Assembly (NCBI RefSeq): GCF_022747945.1
Contig: NZ_JALDST010000001.1
Location: 2,108,001 to 2,172,000 of the forward strand
Origin: Micromonospora sp. R77
GTDB lineage: Bacteria; Actinomycetota; Actinomycetes; Mycobacteriales; Micromonosporaceae
Reading direction: 5' to 3'
DNA: 64,000 nucleotides
Of this stretch, positions 34,000 through 43,429 are shown in pieces. The position numbers and the translations under genes are program-made. The notes below the pieces were generated by a model. It worked only from the letters and a program-made list of their open reading frames with translations. It was not told the origin of the DNA and made no database searches. Position 1 is the stretch's first letter. The number at the start of each line of letters is the position of its first letter.

Positions 34000-35019
34000 T
34001 CAGTACATCGAAATATGAACATGGTTCGTGTGATCGGCGGCGGGACTGCCACCCCCGCTGTACGCCCGCCAACCGGTGTTCGGCATCCAGATCTGCCGGT
34101 ACCAGATGACGTACATGATGCCCAGCCGGCTCGCGTTGTTCTTGGCCCACCGCGCCAGGCTGTCGCCGTACGCCTTGTCGCCGCCGGTGGCCGTGACGTC
34201 CTCGAAGCCGTCGGTCGCCGCGGCGAAGTCGCAGGCCCGCCCCTTCGGGTGCTCGCCGTCGCCACCGCTGCGGTGACAGGACGCGTAGCGCTTGTAGCCA
34301 GCCGCCTTGGCCTGCTGGAGCATGTGCAGGGTGCGCGGGGTGATGCAGCCGTCGGCCGGCGTCGGGTCGTCCACCGAGCAGGACTCGGACGGCCACGAGC
34401 CGTCGGAGTTGCGCGGGGCCGGCTTGGCGGAGGACGAGCCGCCGCTGAACCCGGCGCTGCTGCCCGAGCTGACCTTGGCCAGCGCGATCTCCGCGTCCCG
34501 CTTCTTCTTCTTCAGCGCGGCGACCTGCTTCTGCTGCTCCCGCACCTCGCCGTCGATGGCCGTCTTGGCCCGGGCCGCCTCCGCCCTGGCTGCGGTGAGG
34601 TCCCGCAGCCGGCCGCTGTCCCGCTGGGCCATCACCTCCAGCTCGGCGGCCCGGTTCAGGAACGCCTCCGGGTCGGCGCTGTCCAGCAGCATCGACACCG
34701 GCGTCAGCCGGCCCAGCCGGTACGACTGCACGGCCACCTCGCCGGCCTGCGCGGTCAGCCCGACCAGCCGTACCTCGATCTGCTTGAGCTGAGCGGTCAG
34801 CGCCACCTGGCGGCGCTTGGAGTTGTCCAGCTTGGCCTGCGCCTCGATGTGGCCCCGGGCGGCCGCGTCGAGGGCCTCCCGCAGCTGCTTGCTGCCACCC
34901 TCGTCGGGCGCGCCCGGCGGCGCGGCGACCGCCGGACCGGCCGGGGCGAGGCCGGCACCGAGCAGCAGCGCCGTGGCGGCCAGCAGAGCGAGCAACGGGC
35001 GGCGGATGAGTCTGGGCAC
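34000..35019 (-). CDS. Secreted coiled-coil protein with ARB_07466-like domain
   Basis: 339 residues. Signal peptide about 1-32 (PLLALLAATALLLGAGLAPA..VAA). Residues 45-195 form a long coiled coil (HIEAQAKLDNSKRRQVALTA to EQQKQVAALKKKKRDAEI), as in CwlO/RipA-type cell-wall proteins. The C-terminal domain, about 235-339, has ASCHRSGGDGEHPKGRACDF and ends NHVHISMY. This arrangement of His, Asp and His resembles LAS/VanY-type metal sites of the actinobacterial ARB_07466-like domain, so it may be a peptidoglycan peptidase or its non-catalytic relative. The GTG at 35019 has GGAAGGA upstream. Confidence 0.8.
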   Translation of the reverse strand: MPRLIRRPLLALLAATALLLGAGLAPAGPAVAAPPGAPDEGGSKQLREALDAAARGHIEAQAKLDNSKRRQVALTAQLKQIEVRLVGLTAQAGEVAVQSYRLGRLTPVSMLLDSADPEAFLNRAAELEVMAQRDSGRLRDLTAARAEAARAKTAIDGEVREQQKQVAALKKKKRDAEIALAKVSSGSSAGFSGGSSSAKPAPRNSDGSWPSESCSVDDPTPADGCITPRTLHMLQQAKAAGYKRYASCHRSGGDGEHPKGRACDFAAATDGFEDVTATGGDKAYGDSLARWAKNNASRLGIMYVIWYRQIWMPNTGWRAYSGGGSPAADHTNHVHISMY

Positions 35020-35076
35020 GAAAGGGTCCTTCCGTCGACCGCCGGTCACAATACCGCCCGCCCCAGCGGAAAGCAC

Positions 35077-35114
35077 GGGCCCCCTGTTAACGCATTCCGT
35101 TGTACAGGGGCCCC
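35077..35114. repeat. GC-palindrome element with TTAAC flanks
   Basis: GGGCCCCCTGT (35077-35087) pairs with ACAGGGGCCCC (35104-35114) with one bulge, around a 16-nt spacer; TTAAC-type sequences occur next to both arms (GTTAACG, CTTAACA). It lies 45-80 nt downstream of the inositol-phosphatase-like gene and probably terminates the signalling operon. Its form suggests a dispersed intergenic element. Confidence 0.65.
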
Positions 35115-35158
35115 TTCTTAACAAGTGGGGAGCGGAGGAAGCCGGGGCGCGCGAGGGC

Positions 35159-35968
35159 TCAGCGGTCGAGGAGAGCCGACCGGACCTCGGTCCAGATCTC
35201 GTCGCTCGCCGCCACCAGCAGTCCCGGCGCGTCGTCGGCCGGGTGGTAGTCGGTGCCGTCGAAGCGCCGGGCCACCCCGCCGGCCTCCCGGACCAGCAAC
35301 GTGCCCGGGGCATGGTCCCAGGGCAGCGTGCGCCAGAAGAGCACGAACTGCTGCGCACCGGTGAGGAGGTCCAGGTATTCCCGGCCGGCGCAGTGCTGAC
35401 CGGGCAGCAGCTCCCCGATCCGCGCGCCGCCCGCCTCGGCGGCCCGCCGGGCGTCCGGCGGCAGGAACCGGGTCATCGCGGTGCCGCGCAACGCGCCGAT
35501 CGCGGGCAGGGCGTCGTCGACCCGTACCGTCGTGCCGTCGAGGTGCGTGCCCGCGCCGACCCGGCAGACCGCCAGGTCGCCGGCGAGCGGGTCGAGGACC
35601 CAGGAGGCCACCGGCAGCCCGTCGGTCAGCAGCGCGATCATCAGCGCGAACGGGCGGCGGCCGGCGGCGAAGTTGGCCGTCCCGTCGACCGGGTCGACCA
35701 GCCAGACGTCGCCGCCGTCGCGCAGGTGCCGCAGCAGACCGGGATCGTCGGCGACCCCCTCCTCGCCGACCACCAGGGAGCCGGGGCGCAGCCGGCGCAG
35801 CCCGGCCGAGATCAGCTCCTCGGCCCGGCGGTCGGCGACGGTGACCACCTCACCGGGGGCCTTCTCGGAGATGTCGCCCTCGTCGAGCCGCCGGAACAGC
35901 GGCACCACGACCTGGGCCGCGACCTCCCGCAGCAGCGCGCCGACATCGTCCAGCAGGGTGTCAGCCAC
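35159..35968 (-). CDS. Inositol-monophosphatase-family phosphatase
   Basis: 269 residues. Mg2+/Li+-dependent sugar or nucleotide phosphatase. Metal-binding motifs: GEEGVADD (about 68), [12 protein letters not shown] (about 91-102) and [15 protein letters not shown] (about 215-229). These are the three signature blocks of the IMPase family. Possible substrates are inositol-1-phosphate, histidinol-phosphate or PAP; none can be chosen from sequence. Start GTG overlaps the end of the response-regulator gene by 8 nt, so it belongs to the kinase/regulator operon, an uncommon partnership. Confidence 0.92.
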   Translation of the reverse strand: MADTLLDDVGALLREVAAQVVVPLFRRLDEGDISEKAPGEVVTVADRRAEELISAGLRRLRPGSLVVGEEGVADDPGLLRHLRDGGDVWLVDPVDGTANFAAGRRPFALMIALLTDGLPVASWVLDPLAGDLAVCRVGAGTHLDGTTVRVDDALPAIGALRGTAMTRFLPPDARRAAEAGGARIGELLPGQHCAGREYLDLLTGAQQFVLFWRTLPWDHAPGTLLVREAGGVARRFDGTDYHPADDAPGLLVAASDEIWTEVRSALLDR

Positions 35969-36413
35969 GCGGCGGGAGCTTGACCACGCTGACGAAGAAC
36001 TCGTCGATCTGGCGGACCACCGAGATGAAACGCTCGAAGTCCACCGGCTTGGTCACGTAGGCGTTGGCGTGCAACTGGTAGCTGCGCAGGATGTCCTCGT
36101 CGGCCTGCGACGTGGTGAGCACCACGACGGGGATGCGGCGCAGCTCCTCGTCGTTCTTGATCTCCTCCAGCACCTCCCGGCCGTCCCGGCGGGGCAGGTT
36201 GAGGTCGAGCAGGATCAGGTCGGGCGTGACGGCGTCCGCGTACTCGCCCTCCCGGCGCAGGTAGGCCAGGGCCTCGGCGCCGTCGGAGACCACGGTCAGC
36301 CGGTTGCGGAGCTTGTGCTCCTCGAACGCCTCCTGGGTCATCAGCACGTCGCCCGGGTCGTCCTCGACGAGCAGGACCTCGATCGGGCTCTTGCCGTCTG
36401 CCGGCGCGGTCAT
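35961..36413 (-). CDS. Single-domain response regulator, Rcp1-like
   Basis: 150 residues, a receiver domain with no output domain. Acidic pocket VEDDPGD (about 16-22), phospho-acceptor Asp in [13 protein letters not shown] (about 70), Thr in VLTTSQ and Lys in VTKPVD. The insert between helices, [13 protein letters not shown], is typical of phytochrome-partner (Rcp1-type) regulators. It is the expected partner of the histidine kinase whose gene it overlaps by 4 nt, and it would signal by protein-protein contact, perhaps with the REC-PP2C protein or the phosphatase encoded next to it. Confidence 0.93.
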   Translation of the reverse strand: MTAPADGKSPIEVLLVEDDPGDVLMTQEAFEEHKLRNRLTVVSDGAEALAYLRREGEYADAVTPDLILLDLNLPRRDGREVLEEIKNDEELRRIPVVVLTTSQADEDILRSYQLHANAYVTKPVDFERFISVVRQIDEFFVSVVKLPPRG

Positions 36414-38125
36414 CCCACGGTCTCCTTCATGCCACCCGTTGTACCGCCCTCGGCCGCTGCCTCGGGCGTGTCGCCGCGCGTCGAGGAGTCCGCCGGGTCG
36501 TCGGTACCGGCCGGCTCCGCGTCGGTCGCGGTCGCGTCATCCGTACGTGCCGCCTCGGCGGCCCGGGCGGCCTCGACGTCCTCCGGCAGCGCCGGGAGGG
36601 TGAACCGGATCGCGGTGCCCTCCTCGGTGCCGGTGTCCACCCAGACCCGGCCGCCGTGATATTCCACGATCTTCTTGACGATCGCCAGGCCGATGCCGGT
36701 GCCCGGGTACGCGTCCTTGGCGTGCAGCCGCTGGAAGATGACGAAGATCTTGTCGGCGAACTCCGGCTCGATCCCGATGCCGTTGTCCTGGCAGCTGATC
36801 TCCCACTCGTCGTCGACCAGCCGGGCGGAGACGTGCACCTTCGGCGGCACGTCCGGCCGGCGGAACTTGATCGAGTTGCTGACCAGGTTGGCGAGCAGGT
36901 TGGTCAGCAGCGGTTCCTCGCCCCGGATGGTGGGCAGCTCACCCCAGGTCAGCTCGGCGTCCGAGTACTGCCGGGCGGCCTCGGTCTGGCCCGCCACGTC
37001 GCCCATCACCTTGTTCAGGTCGACCTCGGTGAAGCCGGTGGTGAGCCGGCCGATCCGGGAGAACGCGAGCAGGTCGTTGATCAGGCGCTGCATCCGCTGC
37101 GCGCCGTCGACCGCGAAGGCGATGTACTGGTCGGCCCGCTCGTCGAGCTGGCCGGCGTAGCGCCGCTGGAGCAGCTGGCAGAAGCTCGCCACCTTGCGCA
37201 GCGGCTCCTGGAGGTCGTGCGAGGCGACGTACGCGAACTGCTCCAGGTCACGGTTGGAGCGGGTGAGCTCCTCGGCCTGCTTCTGCAGCTGGCTGTTGAC
37301 CCACTCGATGCGCTCCCGGGCCTCGCGTACCTCGGCCAGCTCGCGGGCGATCTTCTGCCGCATGCCGTCGATGTCCTCGGCGAGCACCCGGAACTCGGGT
37401 GGGCCGGACCCTTCGATGTGGTGCTGGTAGTCGCCCGCGGCGACCTCCCGCACCTGCCCCACCAGCCCGGCCAGCGGCCGGATCAGCATCCGGTCCAGGG
37501 AGAGCACCATGACCACGCCCGCGATCGCCACCACCAGGGCGGCCACGATCAGCAGGACGACCAGCACGTTCCCGGTCTGGTTGACTTTGTCGGCGGTCTG
37601 CTGCCGGACCACCAGGATCTCGGACTGGAGTTGGGCGACCGAGGCCCGGACCCCGTCGAACTGCCGCCGCGTCTGGTCGGTGATGAGCGCCTGCCCGGCG
37701 GCCGGGCCGCTGCGCGCGGTCGTCGCGATCACCGGCTCGGCCACGTCCGCCCGCCACCGCGCCGCCTGCTGCTCGACGACCTGCAGCTCGCGCAGCACGC
37801 CCGGATAGTCGGCGGCCAACTGCTCCATCGTGGCGACGGTGTCCCGCTCCCGGGCCAGGCCGGCCTCGTACGGCGCCAGGTCCTTGCGGTCCGCGTTCAC
37901 CGCGTACCCGCGCACGGAGGTCTCCTGGTCGAGCAGCGCGCTCAACAGCTCCTGCGCCTTTACCCGCAACGGGCCGGTCTTGAGCAGCACTGCGTCGATG
38001 TTCTGCCGGTTCTTGGCCGCGACCACCGCCTCGGCGGCGGCCAGCCCGAGCAGCAGCACCAGGACCACGCTGAGCAGCGCGACCACCCGGCGGCGCAGGG
38101 TCCACCCCTGCTGGTACGCCTTCAC
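36410..38125 (-). CDS. CHASE3-HAMP sensor histidine kinase
   Basis: 571 residues in the plasma membrane. TM1 about 12-34, a periplasmic four-helix CHASE3-type sensor about 38-180 ([40 protein letters not shown]), TM2 about 186-210, HAMP about 211-265, coiled coil, then HisKA with [16 protein letters not shown] (phospho-His) and HATPase with [23 protein letters not shown] and [18 protein letters not shown]. The Pro/Ala/Asp-rich tail after 525 is disordered. It resembles bacteriophytochrome-like kinases that partner Rcp-type regulators. GTG start; 84 bp downstream of the REC-PP2C gene on the same strand. Confidence 0.93.
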   Translation of the reverse strand: MKAYQQGWTLRRRVVALLSVVLVLLLGLAAAEAVVAAKNRQNIDAVLLKTGPLRVKAQELLSALLDQETSVRGYAVNADRKDLAPYEAGLARERDTVATMEQLAADYPGVLRELQVVEQQAARWRADVAEPVIATTARSGPAAGQALITDQTRRQFDGVRASVAQLQSEILVVRQQTADKVNQTGNVLVVLLIVAALVVAIAGVVMVLSLDRMLIRPLAGLVGQVREVAAGDYQHHIEGSGPPEFRVLAEDIDGMRQKIARELAEVREARERIEWVNSQLQKQAEELTRSNRDLEQFAYVASHDLQEPLRKVASFCQLLQRRYAGQLDERADQYIAFAVDGAQRMQRLINDLLAFSRIGRLTTGFTEVDLNKVMGDVAGQTEAARQYSDAELTWGELPTIRGEEPLLTNLLANLVSNSIKFRRPDVPPKVHVSARLVDDEWEISCQDNGIGIEPEFADKIFVIFQRLHAKDAYPGTGIGLAIVKKIVEYHGGRVWVDTGTEEGTAIRFTLPALPEDVEAARAAEAARTDDATATDAEPAGTDDPADSSTRGDTPEAAAEGGTTGGMKETVG

Positions 38126-38132
38126 AGCAAGG

Positions 38133-38205
38133 TCTCCGTTCGCGACTGCGGGGCTCGCAGAACCGGCTCACTCCTCGCGCTCACCGAGCGATCTCCGTTC
38201 GTGAC
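38133..38205. repeat. Repeated block in the kinase upstream gap
   Basis: TCTCCGTTCGCGAC (38133-38146) recurs as TCTCCGTTCGTGAC (38192-38205), 59 bp apart, with CTCCTCGCGCTCACCGAGCG in between. The gap separates the REC-PP2C gene from the kinase. It may be binding sites or part of a dispersed element; undecided. Confidence 0.45.
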
Positions 38206-38209
38206 ACGC

Positions 38210-39454
38210 TCACCGGCCGGTCCCCCGGGTGACCAGCAGCATGGCGACGTCGTCGGCGAGCGGGCCGCCGTTGATCTGCTCGGCGCGTCCGACCAGCCAG
38301 GCCGGCAGCTCGGCCAGGGGCACCGCCCGGTTCGCCGGGTCGGCGAGCAGTTCGGTCAGCCCCGCCACGTCGAGCCGGTCCTCGCCGTCACCCACCCGAC
38401 CCTCGATCAGGCCGTCGGTGTACATCAGCAGGGACCAGTCATCGGTCTCGAACTCCAGGTCGAAGGCAACGGGGCGGCGCGGTCGTACGCCCAGCAGCAG
38501 GCCGCCCTTGGCCGGCACCGGCGCGACCCTACCCCCACTCAGCAGCACCGGCGGCGGGTGCCCGGCGAGTCGTACGGTGGCCCGGTCGGCGGCCAGGTCG
38601 AGGCGGACGGTGGCCACCGTGGCGAAGATCTCCTGGAGCCGGCGTTCGCTCATCAGCACCTGCTCCAGCGCGGGCAGCACCTCGTCGTCGGGTACGCCGG
38701 CCAGGATCAGGGCCCGCCAGGCGACCCGCAGTTCGACGCCGAGCGCGGCCTCGTCCACCCCGTGCCCGCAGACGTCCCCGACGATCAGGTCGATCCGGTC
38801 CGGCCGGGTCTGCACCACGTCATAGAAGTCCCCGCCGATCAGGGCGGCGTGCCGACCGGGGCGGTAGAAGGTGTGCACCGCGACCTGGTCGGTGGTCATC
38901 AGCGGCTGGGGCAGCAGGCCACGCTCCAGCCGGGCGGACTCGGCCTGGCGCAGCTCGACCTCGCGGAGCCGGCGGGCGTTCTCGTCGGCCCGCTTCCGTT
39001 CCACCGCGTAGCGCAGTGCCCGGGTCAGCAGGACCCCGTCGACCTGCCCCTTGACCAGGTAGTCCTGGGCGCCCTCGGCGACCGCGACGATGCCCAGGTG
39101 CTCGTCGGAGCGGCCGGTCAACACGCAGACCGCGGCGCCGCTGGACATCTCCAGCACCTGGCGCAGCCCGTCCAGCCCCTGTGCGTCGGGCAGGCCGAGG
39201 TCGAGCAGGACGCAGTCCACGCCCATCACCCGCTGGCGGGCCTCGCTCAGGCTGGTGGCGACCAGCAGGTCGATCATCGAGTTGGTCTCGGCCAGCAGCT
39301 CGCCGACCAGGAAGGCGTCACCCTCGTCGTCCTCGACCAGTAGGACCCGCAGCCGCTCGCCGGGTGGCAGGTTGGCGTGCCGGGCGAGCCCCCCGTGCGG
39401 GTACGACACCAGGGAGGAACCGGTCAGACCGGTCCCCCGGTGCGGCCGGGTCAC
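38210..39454 (-). CDS. Response-regulator PP2C/SpoIIE phosphatase
   Basis: 414 residues. An N-terminal receiver domain (about 36-150: LRVLLVEDDEGDAF, phospho-Asp in DCVLLDLGLPDAQG, Lys in DYLVKGQVD) is joined by a helical linker to a PPM/SpoIIE Ser/Thr phosphatase (about 190-410: ALIGGDFYDVVQ, LIVGDVCGHGVDEAA, LLMYTDGLIEGR, DDVAMLLVTRG). The layout is that of RsbU-like or RssB-like regulators that dephosphorylate anti-sigma antagonists. It lies just upstream of the kinase/regulator/IMPase operon on the same strand and probably receives the same phospho-signal. The start (GTG 39454) lacks a strong ribosome site and could be further inside. Confidence 0.9.
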   Translation of the reverse strand: MTRPHRGTGLTGSSLVSYPHGGLARHANLPPGERLRVLLVEDDEGDAFLVGELLAETNSMIDLLVATSLSEARQRVMGVDCVLLDLGLPDAQGLDGLRQVLEMSSGAAVCVLTGRSDEHLGIVAVAEGAQDYLVKGQVDGVLLTRALRYAVERKRADENARRLREVELRQAESARLERGLLPQPLMTTDQVAVHTFYRPGRHAALIGGDFYDVVQTRPDRIDLIVGDVCGHGVDEAALGVELRVAWRALILAGVPDDEVLPALEQVLMSERRLQEIFATVATVRLDLAADRATVRLAGHPPPVLLSGGRVAPVPAKGGLLLGVRPRRPVAFDLEFETDDWSLLMYTDGLIEGRVGDGEDRLDVAGLTELLADPANRAVPLAELPAWLVGRAEQINGGPLADDVAMLLVTRGTGR

Positions 39455-39742
39455 CGCCGCGAGTCGCGGGAGGTCGCTGGTGATGTCGGGGCTCCTTCCG
39501 AGTGCCCTGCTGATCCTGTATCAGACAACGGTCGCACACAACACGACGGCGACAGCACGGAGCGGAACGGGCTGGCTCCCACCCGGCCAAGCGACGAAGC
39601 GGTCGGCCGATGTTACGCCGCGCCACTGGTCCGGTGGCCGGGACACCCGCCCGGCAGGGTTTCCCGTCTCCGGGGAGTCCCGCCGAGCGCCACGGAGGTG
39701 CAGGATGATCCCACCCCTGGCCCCACCCCCGAGGAGTCTCCC

Positions 39743-42121
39743 GTGGGCGTTACCCCCACCCGCCCCGCCGACCGGGCGCTGGCCCGGCCCGGCAGGCGGC
39801 TGCCCGCCGCGCTGGCCGCGCTGGCCGCGCTGCTCGCCGTCGGCGCCGGCACCCTGCTCGACCTGCGTCCGCCGGCACCCCGGCCGGCCGATGCGCCGGC
39901 CGGTGACTTCAGCGCCGCCCGGGCGTACGAGCAGGTGCGGGTGATCGCGGCCCGACCGCACGTCGCCGGCAGCCCGGCCAACGACCAGGTCCGGGAGCAC
40001 CTGGTCGGCGTGCTGCGCGGGCTGGGCCTGGAGACCGAGGTGCAGGACACGGTGGCGCCGGAGGCCGGCCAGCTCAGCGGCGCGGCCGGCGGGGCCACGG
40101 TGGCGCGGGTCCGGAACGTGGTGGCCCGGGTGCCGGGGACCGCGCCGACCGGCCGGGTCTTCCTGGTCGCCCACTACGACTCGGTGCAGTCGGGGCCGGG
40201 CGGCAACGACGACGCCGCCGGCACCTCGACGATCCTGGAGGTGGCGCGGGCGCTGACCGCCGGGCCCCGCCCCCGCAACGACATCGTCCTGGTGCTCACC
40301 GACGCCGAGGAGGCCTGCCTCTGCGGGGCCGCCGCGTTCGCGCAGAGCCATCCGCTCGCCGCCGACGGTGGGGTGGTGCTCAACCTGGAGGCGCGCGGCT
40401 CCACCGGTCCGGTGATCATGTTCGAGACGTCCCGGGACAACGCGAAGCTGGTCGACGTCTTCGGCCGGGCCGCCCCGCACCCGGTGGGCACCTCGTTCGC
40501 GGTGGAGATCTACCGGGCGCTGCCGAACGACACCGACTTCACCGCCTTCCTGGACAAGGACTTCGTCGGGCTGAACTCGGCCTACATCGACGGCGGCGCG
40601 GTCTACCACACGCCGCTGGACACCCCGGCGGCGATGGACCGGCGCAGCCTCCAGATGCACGGCGACAACGCGCTGGGGCTGGCCCGCGAGTTCGGGCGTA
40701 CCGATCTGAAGGCGCTGCGGTCGGACCACGACGCCACCTACTTCCCGGTGCCCGGCGGGCTGGTCCGCTATCCGGGCTGGCTGACCCTGCCGCTGGCGCT
40801 GCTCGCGGTGGCCGCGGTCGGCGTGCTCGGCTGGCTGCTGCGGCGACGCGACCGGGCCACCGCCGGCCGGCTGGCCGCCGGCGTCGGGCTGGCCCTGGTG
40901 CCCGTGGTGGCCGCCCCGCTGGGCGCCTGGCTGCTCTGGACGGCGATCACCACGGCCCGGCCCGGCTACGCCGAACTGCTCGACCCCTACCGGCCCACCT
41001 GGTACCGGCTCGCCGTGGTGGCGCTCGCCGCCACCATCCTGTTCACCTGGTACGCGCTGACCCGCCGCCGATTCGGGCCGGCCGCCCTCGCGTTCGGCGG
41101 GCTGGTCTGGCTGGCCCTGTTCGGGGTGCTGCTCGCGGTGCTGGTGCCCGGTGGGGCGTACCTGACGACCCTGCCGGCCCTGGCCGGCGCGCTGGCCGGA
41201 CTCGCGGCCCTGACCACCCGGCTCGACGGCCCCTGGCCGGTGCTGGCGGTGACCCTGGCCGGCGCGGTGGCCGTGCTGATCCTGCTGCCCACCGTGGTGC
41301 TGCTCTTCCCCGCGCTCGGCATGGCGATGGGCGGCGTCGCGGCGCTCTTCGCGGTGCTGCTCGGGCTGGCCGCGCTGCCGGTGGTGGACCTGCTGCACCC
41401 GCAGGCCGGCGGCCAGCGCGGCCTGGGCGCGCTGCGGGCCCGCCGGCTGGGCGCGCTGCCGGCCGTCGCCGCCGGGCTCGCGGCCGTGGTGCTCGCCGGG
41501 GTCGGCCTGGTCGTGGACCGCTTCGACGCCGCCCACCCGGTGCCCACCCACCTGATGTACGCCCTGGACGCCGGCACTGGGAAGGCCCGGTGGCTCAGCC
41601 GGGAGGACGAGCCGCAGCCCTGGACCGCCGGGTTCGTCGACGACCGGGCGTCGGTGTCGGACGACTTCCCCGGCCTGGGCGACCCCGAACTGCGCGCCGG
41701 GCCGGCGCAGGCGGCGAACCTGCCCGCGCCGGCGGTGACAATGCTCTCCGACACCCGCGTGGGCGACCAGCGGGTGCTGCGGCTGCGGCTGGTCCCGCAG
41801 CGGCCGGTGCGCCTCGCCACCCTGCACCTCGACACCTCCACCGCCACCGTGCGGTCGGCAGTGGTGGCGGGCCGCGAGGTGCCGGTGAAGGCCCGCGAGG
41901 GTCGGTGGGGCTTCGGGGTCGTCTTCCACGCCCCGCCGCCGGAGGGCATCGAGGTCACGCTGACCCTGACCCCGAAGGCGGACCAGGTGGTGCTGCGCGC
42001 CATGGACGCCAGCGACGGCCTGACCACCGTCCCCGGTTTTCGTCCCCGCCCCGCCGACGTCGGCGTGGTCGGCTCCCACACCTCGGAGATGCTGGCGGTC
42101 GCGAAGACCTACACCTTCTGA
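39743..42121 (+). CDS. Membrane M28 zinc aminopeptidase
   Basis: 792 residues. TM anchor at about 20-40, then an extracytoplasmic M28 peptidase domain (about 60-330) with its co-catalytic zinc ligands: VAHYDSVQSGPGGNDDAAG, TDAEEACLCG, NLEARGS, and the last His in VYHTPLDT. About eight TM helices follow (residues 350-600), then a beta-rich exported C-terminal domain. This is the layout of the vacuolar-membrane/Fxna-like M28 group. GTG at 39743 is preceded by GAGGAG (39731-39736). The 288-bp gap from the divergent PP2C gene contains no gene. Confidence 0.9.
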   Translation: MGVTPTRPADRALARPGRRLPAALAALAALLAVGAGTLLDLRPPAPRPADAPAGDFSAARAYEQVRVIAARPHVAGSPANDQVREHLVGVLRGLGLETEVQDTVAPEAGQLSGAAGGATVARVRNVVARVPGTAPTGRVFLVAHYDSVQSGPGGNDDAAGTSTILEVARALTAGPRPRNDIVLVLTDAEEACLCGAAAFAQSHPLAADGGVVLNLEARGSTGPVIMFETSRDNAKLVDVFGRAAPHPVGTSFAVEIYRALPNDTDFTAFLDKDFVGLNSAYIDGGAVYHTPLDTPAAMDRRSLQMHGDNALGLAREFGRTDLKALRSDHDATYFPVPGGLVRYPGWLTLPLALLAVAAVGVLGWLLRRRDRATAGRLAAGVGLALVPVVAAPLGAWLLWTAITTARPGYAELLDPYRPTWYRLAVVALAATILFTWYALTRRRFGPAALAFGGLVWLALFGVLLAVLVPGGAYLTTLPALAGALAGLAALTTRLDGPWPVLAVTLAGAVAVLILLPTVVLLFPALGMAMGGVAALFAVLLGLAALPVVDLLHPQAGGQRGLGALRARRLGALPAVAAGLAAVVLAGVGLVVDRFDAAHPVPTHLMYALDAGTGKARWLSREDEPQPWTAGFVDDRASVSDDFPGLGDPELRAGPAQAANLPAPAVTMLSDTRVGDQRVLRLRLVPQRPVRLATLHLDTSTATVRSAVVAGREVPVKAREGRWGFGVVFHAPPPEGIEVTLTLTPKADQVVLRAMDASDGLTTVPGFRPRPADVGVVGSHTSEMLAVAKTYTF

Positions 42122-42160
42122 CCCTCACGACGGACGGCACGGCACCCGGAGCGGCGCGGC

Positions 42161-43078
42161 TCAGCGGGAGCGTGCGGTGAGCCAGTGCATGACGGAGTCG
42201 GTGACCGAGGGGTCGACCGGTTGGCGGACCTCCGTCCGGTAGGCGCGCAGCGACGGTGTTCCGGGCTGACGGCGCAGCACATGGGTGACGTCCGGCAGTC
42301 GGAGCGTCTCGACCGGTCCGCCGGCGTTCGCGGCGATCACCGCGAGGTCCGCCGGGTCGACCTGGAGGTCCTTGTCACCGGTCAACGCCAGCACGGGAGC
42401 GTGGATCCGGGCCAGGTCCGGCCGGGGATCGTAGGACAGGAACTCGCGGAACCACCGGGCGTTCACCCGCCGGCCGCCCACCCGGGCGACGTCGCCGGTG
42501 GTGGCGAGGATCTTCTCGTGGTTGCGCGCCACCTTGGCCACCAGATCGGTGCGGGTCAGCCGCAGCAACAGCCGGACCGGGGCCGGGAGGCTGGGCAGCA
42601 GGCGGGCCGCCTGCCAGCGCAGCGCCTCGGTACCGGGCCGGCCGGTGCCCGCGAGCAGGACCAGCCCGGCGACCGGGCCACCCCGGGCGGCGAGGGCGGT
42701 GGCGGTGAGGGCGCCCTCGCTGTGCCCCACCAGGAAGAGCCGCTCCGGGTCGACCTCTCCGGCGGCGGTGAGCGCCGCGAGGGCCGCCGCCGCGTCGTCG
42801 ACGTTGTCGTGGAAGCCGGTACGCAGGAACCGGCCCGAGCTGGCGCCGACCCCGCGCCGGTCGTACCGGAGGGCGGCGATCCCGGCCGTCGCCAGGGCGG
42901 TGGCCAGGTCCCGCGAGATGCCCAGCGGGAGCCGGCGGTGGTTGCCGTCGCGGTCGAGCGGGCCCGAGCCGGGCAGCAGCAGTACGCCCGGATGAGGGCC
43001 GCCGCCGTCCGGCACGGTCAGCGTCCCGGCCAGCCGGAACGGGCCGGAGGTGAAGACCAGCTCCCGCTCGGTGCTCAT
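42161..43078 (-). CDS. Alpha/beta hydrolase
   Basis: 305 residues, serine hydrolase with an alpha/beta fold. Nucleophile in GHSEG (about 143-147), oxyanion region LLPGSGPLDRDGN, RYDRRGVGAS, acid in LTGDKDLQVDP, and His in PDVTHVLR. The GSGPLDRDGN motif is typical of dienelactone-hydrolase-like and prolyl-peptidase-like proteins; the substrate is unknown. ATG at 43078; overlaps the PH-domain-like gene by 4 nt so the two form an operon diverging from the ArsR regulator. Confidence 0.9.
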   Translation of the reverse strand: MSTERELVFTSGPFRLAGTLTVPDGGGPHPGVLLLPGSGPLDRDGNHRRLPLGISRDLATALATAGIAALRYDRRGVGASSGRFLRTGFHDNVDDAAAALAALTAAGEVDPERLFLVGHSEGALTATALAARGGPVAGLVLLAGTGRPGTEALRWQAARLLPSLPAPVRLLLRLTRTDLVAKVARNHEKILATTGDVARVGGRRVNARWFREFLSYDPRPDLARIHAPVLALTGDKDLQVDPADLAVIAANAGGPVETLRLPDVTHVLRRQPGTPSLRAYRTEVRQPVDPSVTDSVMHWLTARSR

Positions 43079-43416
43079 CCGCGTACCGCTCCGGCCACCC
43101 GCTCGGGCTCGGCGGTGCCGATCAGCAGGCTGGCGTACGGCTGGCCGTCGAGGGTGATCCGCACAGCGGGCTGCCCGGCGCGGACGCTGACCAGCTCGCG
43201 GCCGGCGGCGCCCCGCCAGGTGCCGACCTTGCGCACGCCGGGGAGGCCGAGACCGGGAGCACGCAGACCGCGGGTGCCGTGCACGCCGTCGGCCACGATG
43301 CTGACCTCGCGGATCGCCGTGCGGGGCACCGTGAGGTCGCCGCGCAGGGCCCACAGCTTCTCGGCGGGGGTGAGGCGCACCCGGAGCAGTTCCGGGGTGA
43401 GCTCGATGGTCGCCAT
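43075..43416 (-). CDS. Small PH-domain-like protein
   Basis: 113 residues, all beta with a final helix: IELTPELLRVRLTPAEKLWA, LTVPRTAIREVSIVADG, REVSIVADGVHGTRGLRAPG, VRITLDGQPYASLLIGTAEP. The pattern (seven strands, a C-terminal helix ERVAGAV) fits the bacterial PH-like fold seen in small actinobacterial proteins. It might be cytoplasmic, binding the partner hydrolase or a membrane. First gene of a two-gene operon; the inverted repeat 14-35 bp upstream likely controls it. Confidence 0.65.
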   Translation of the reverse strand: MATIELTPELLRVRLTPAEKLWALRGDLTVPRTAIREVSIVADGVHGTRGLRAPGLGLPGVRKVGTWRGAAGRELVSVRAGQPAVRITLDGQPYASLLIGTAEPERVAGAVRG

Positions 43417-43429
43417 GAGGACTCCTCCG

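Noticed and set aside
32411..34396. Start of the spermidine-synthase-like gene at 34396
   Set aside because: The upstream extension overlaps the coiled-coil protein gene in a shadow frame; the GTG at 33964 gives a normal N-terminus.
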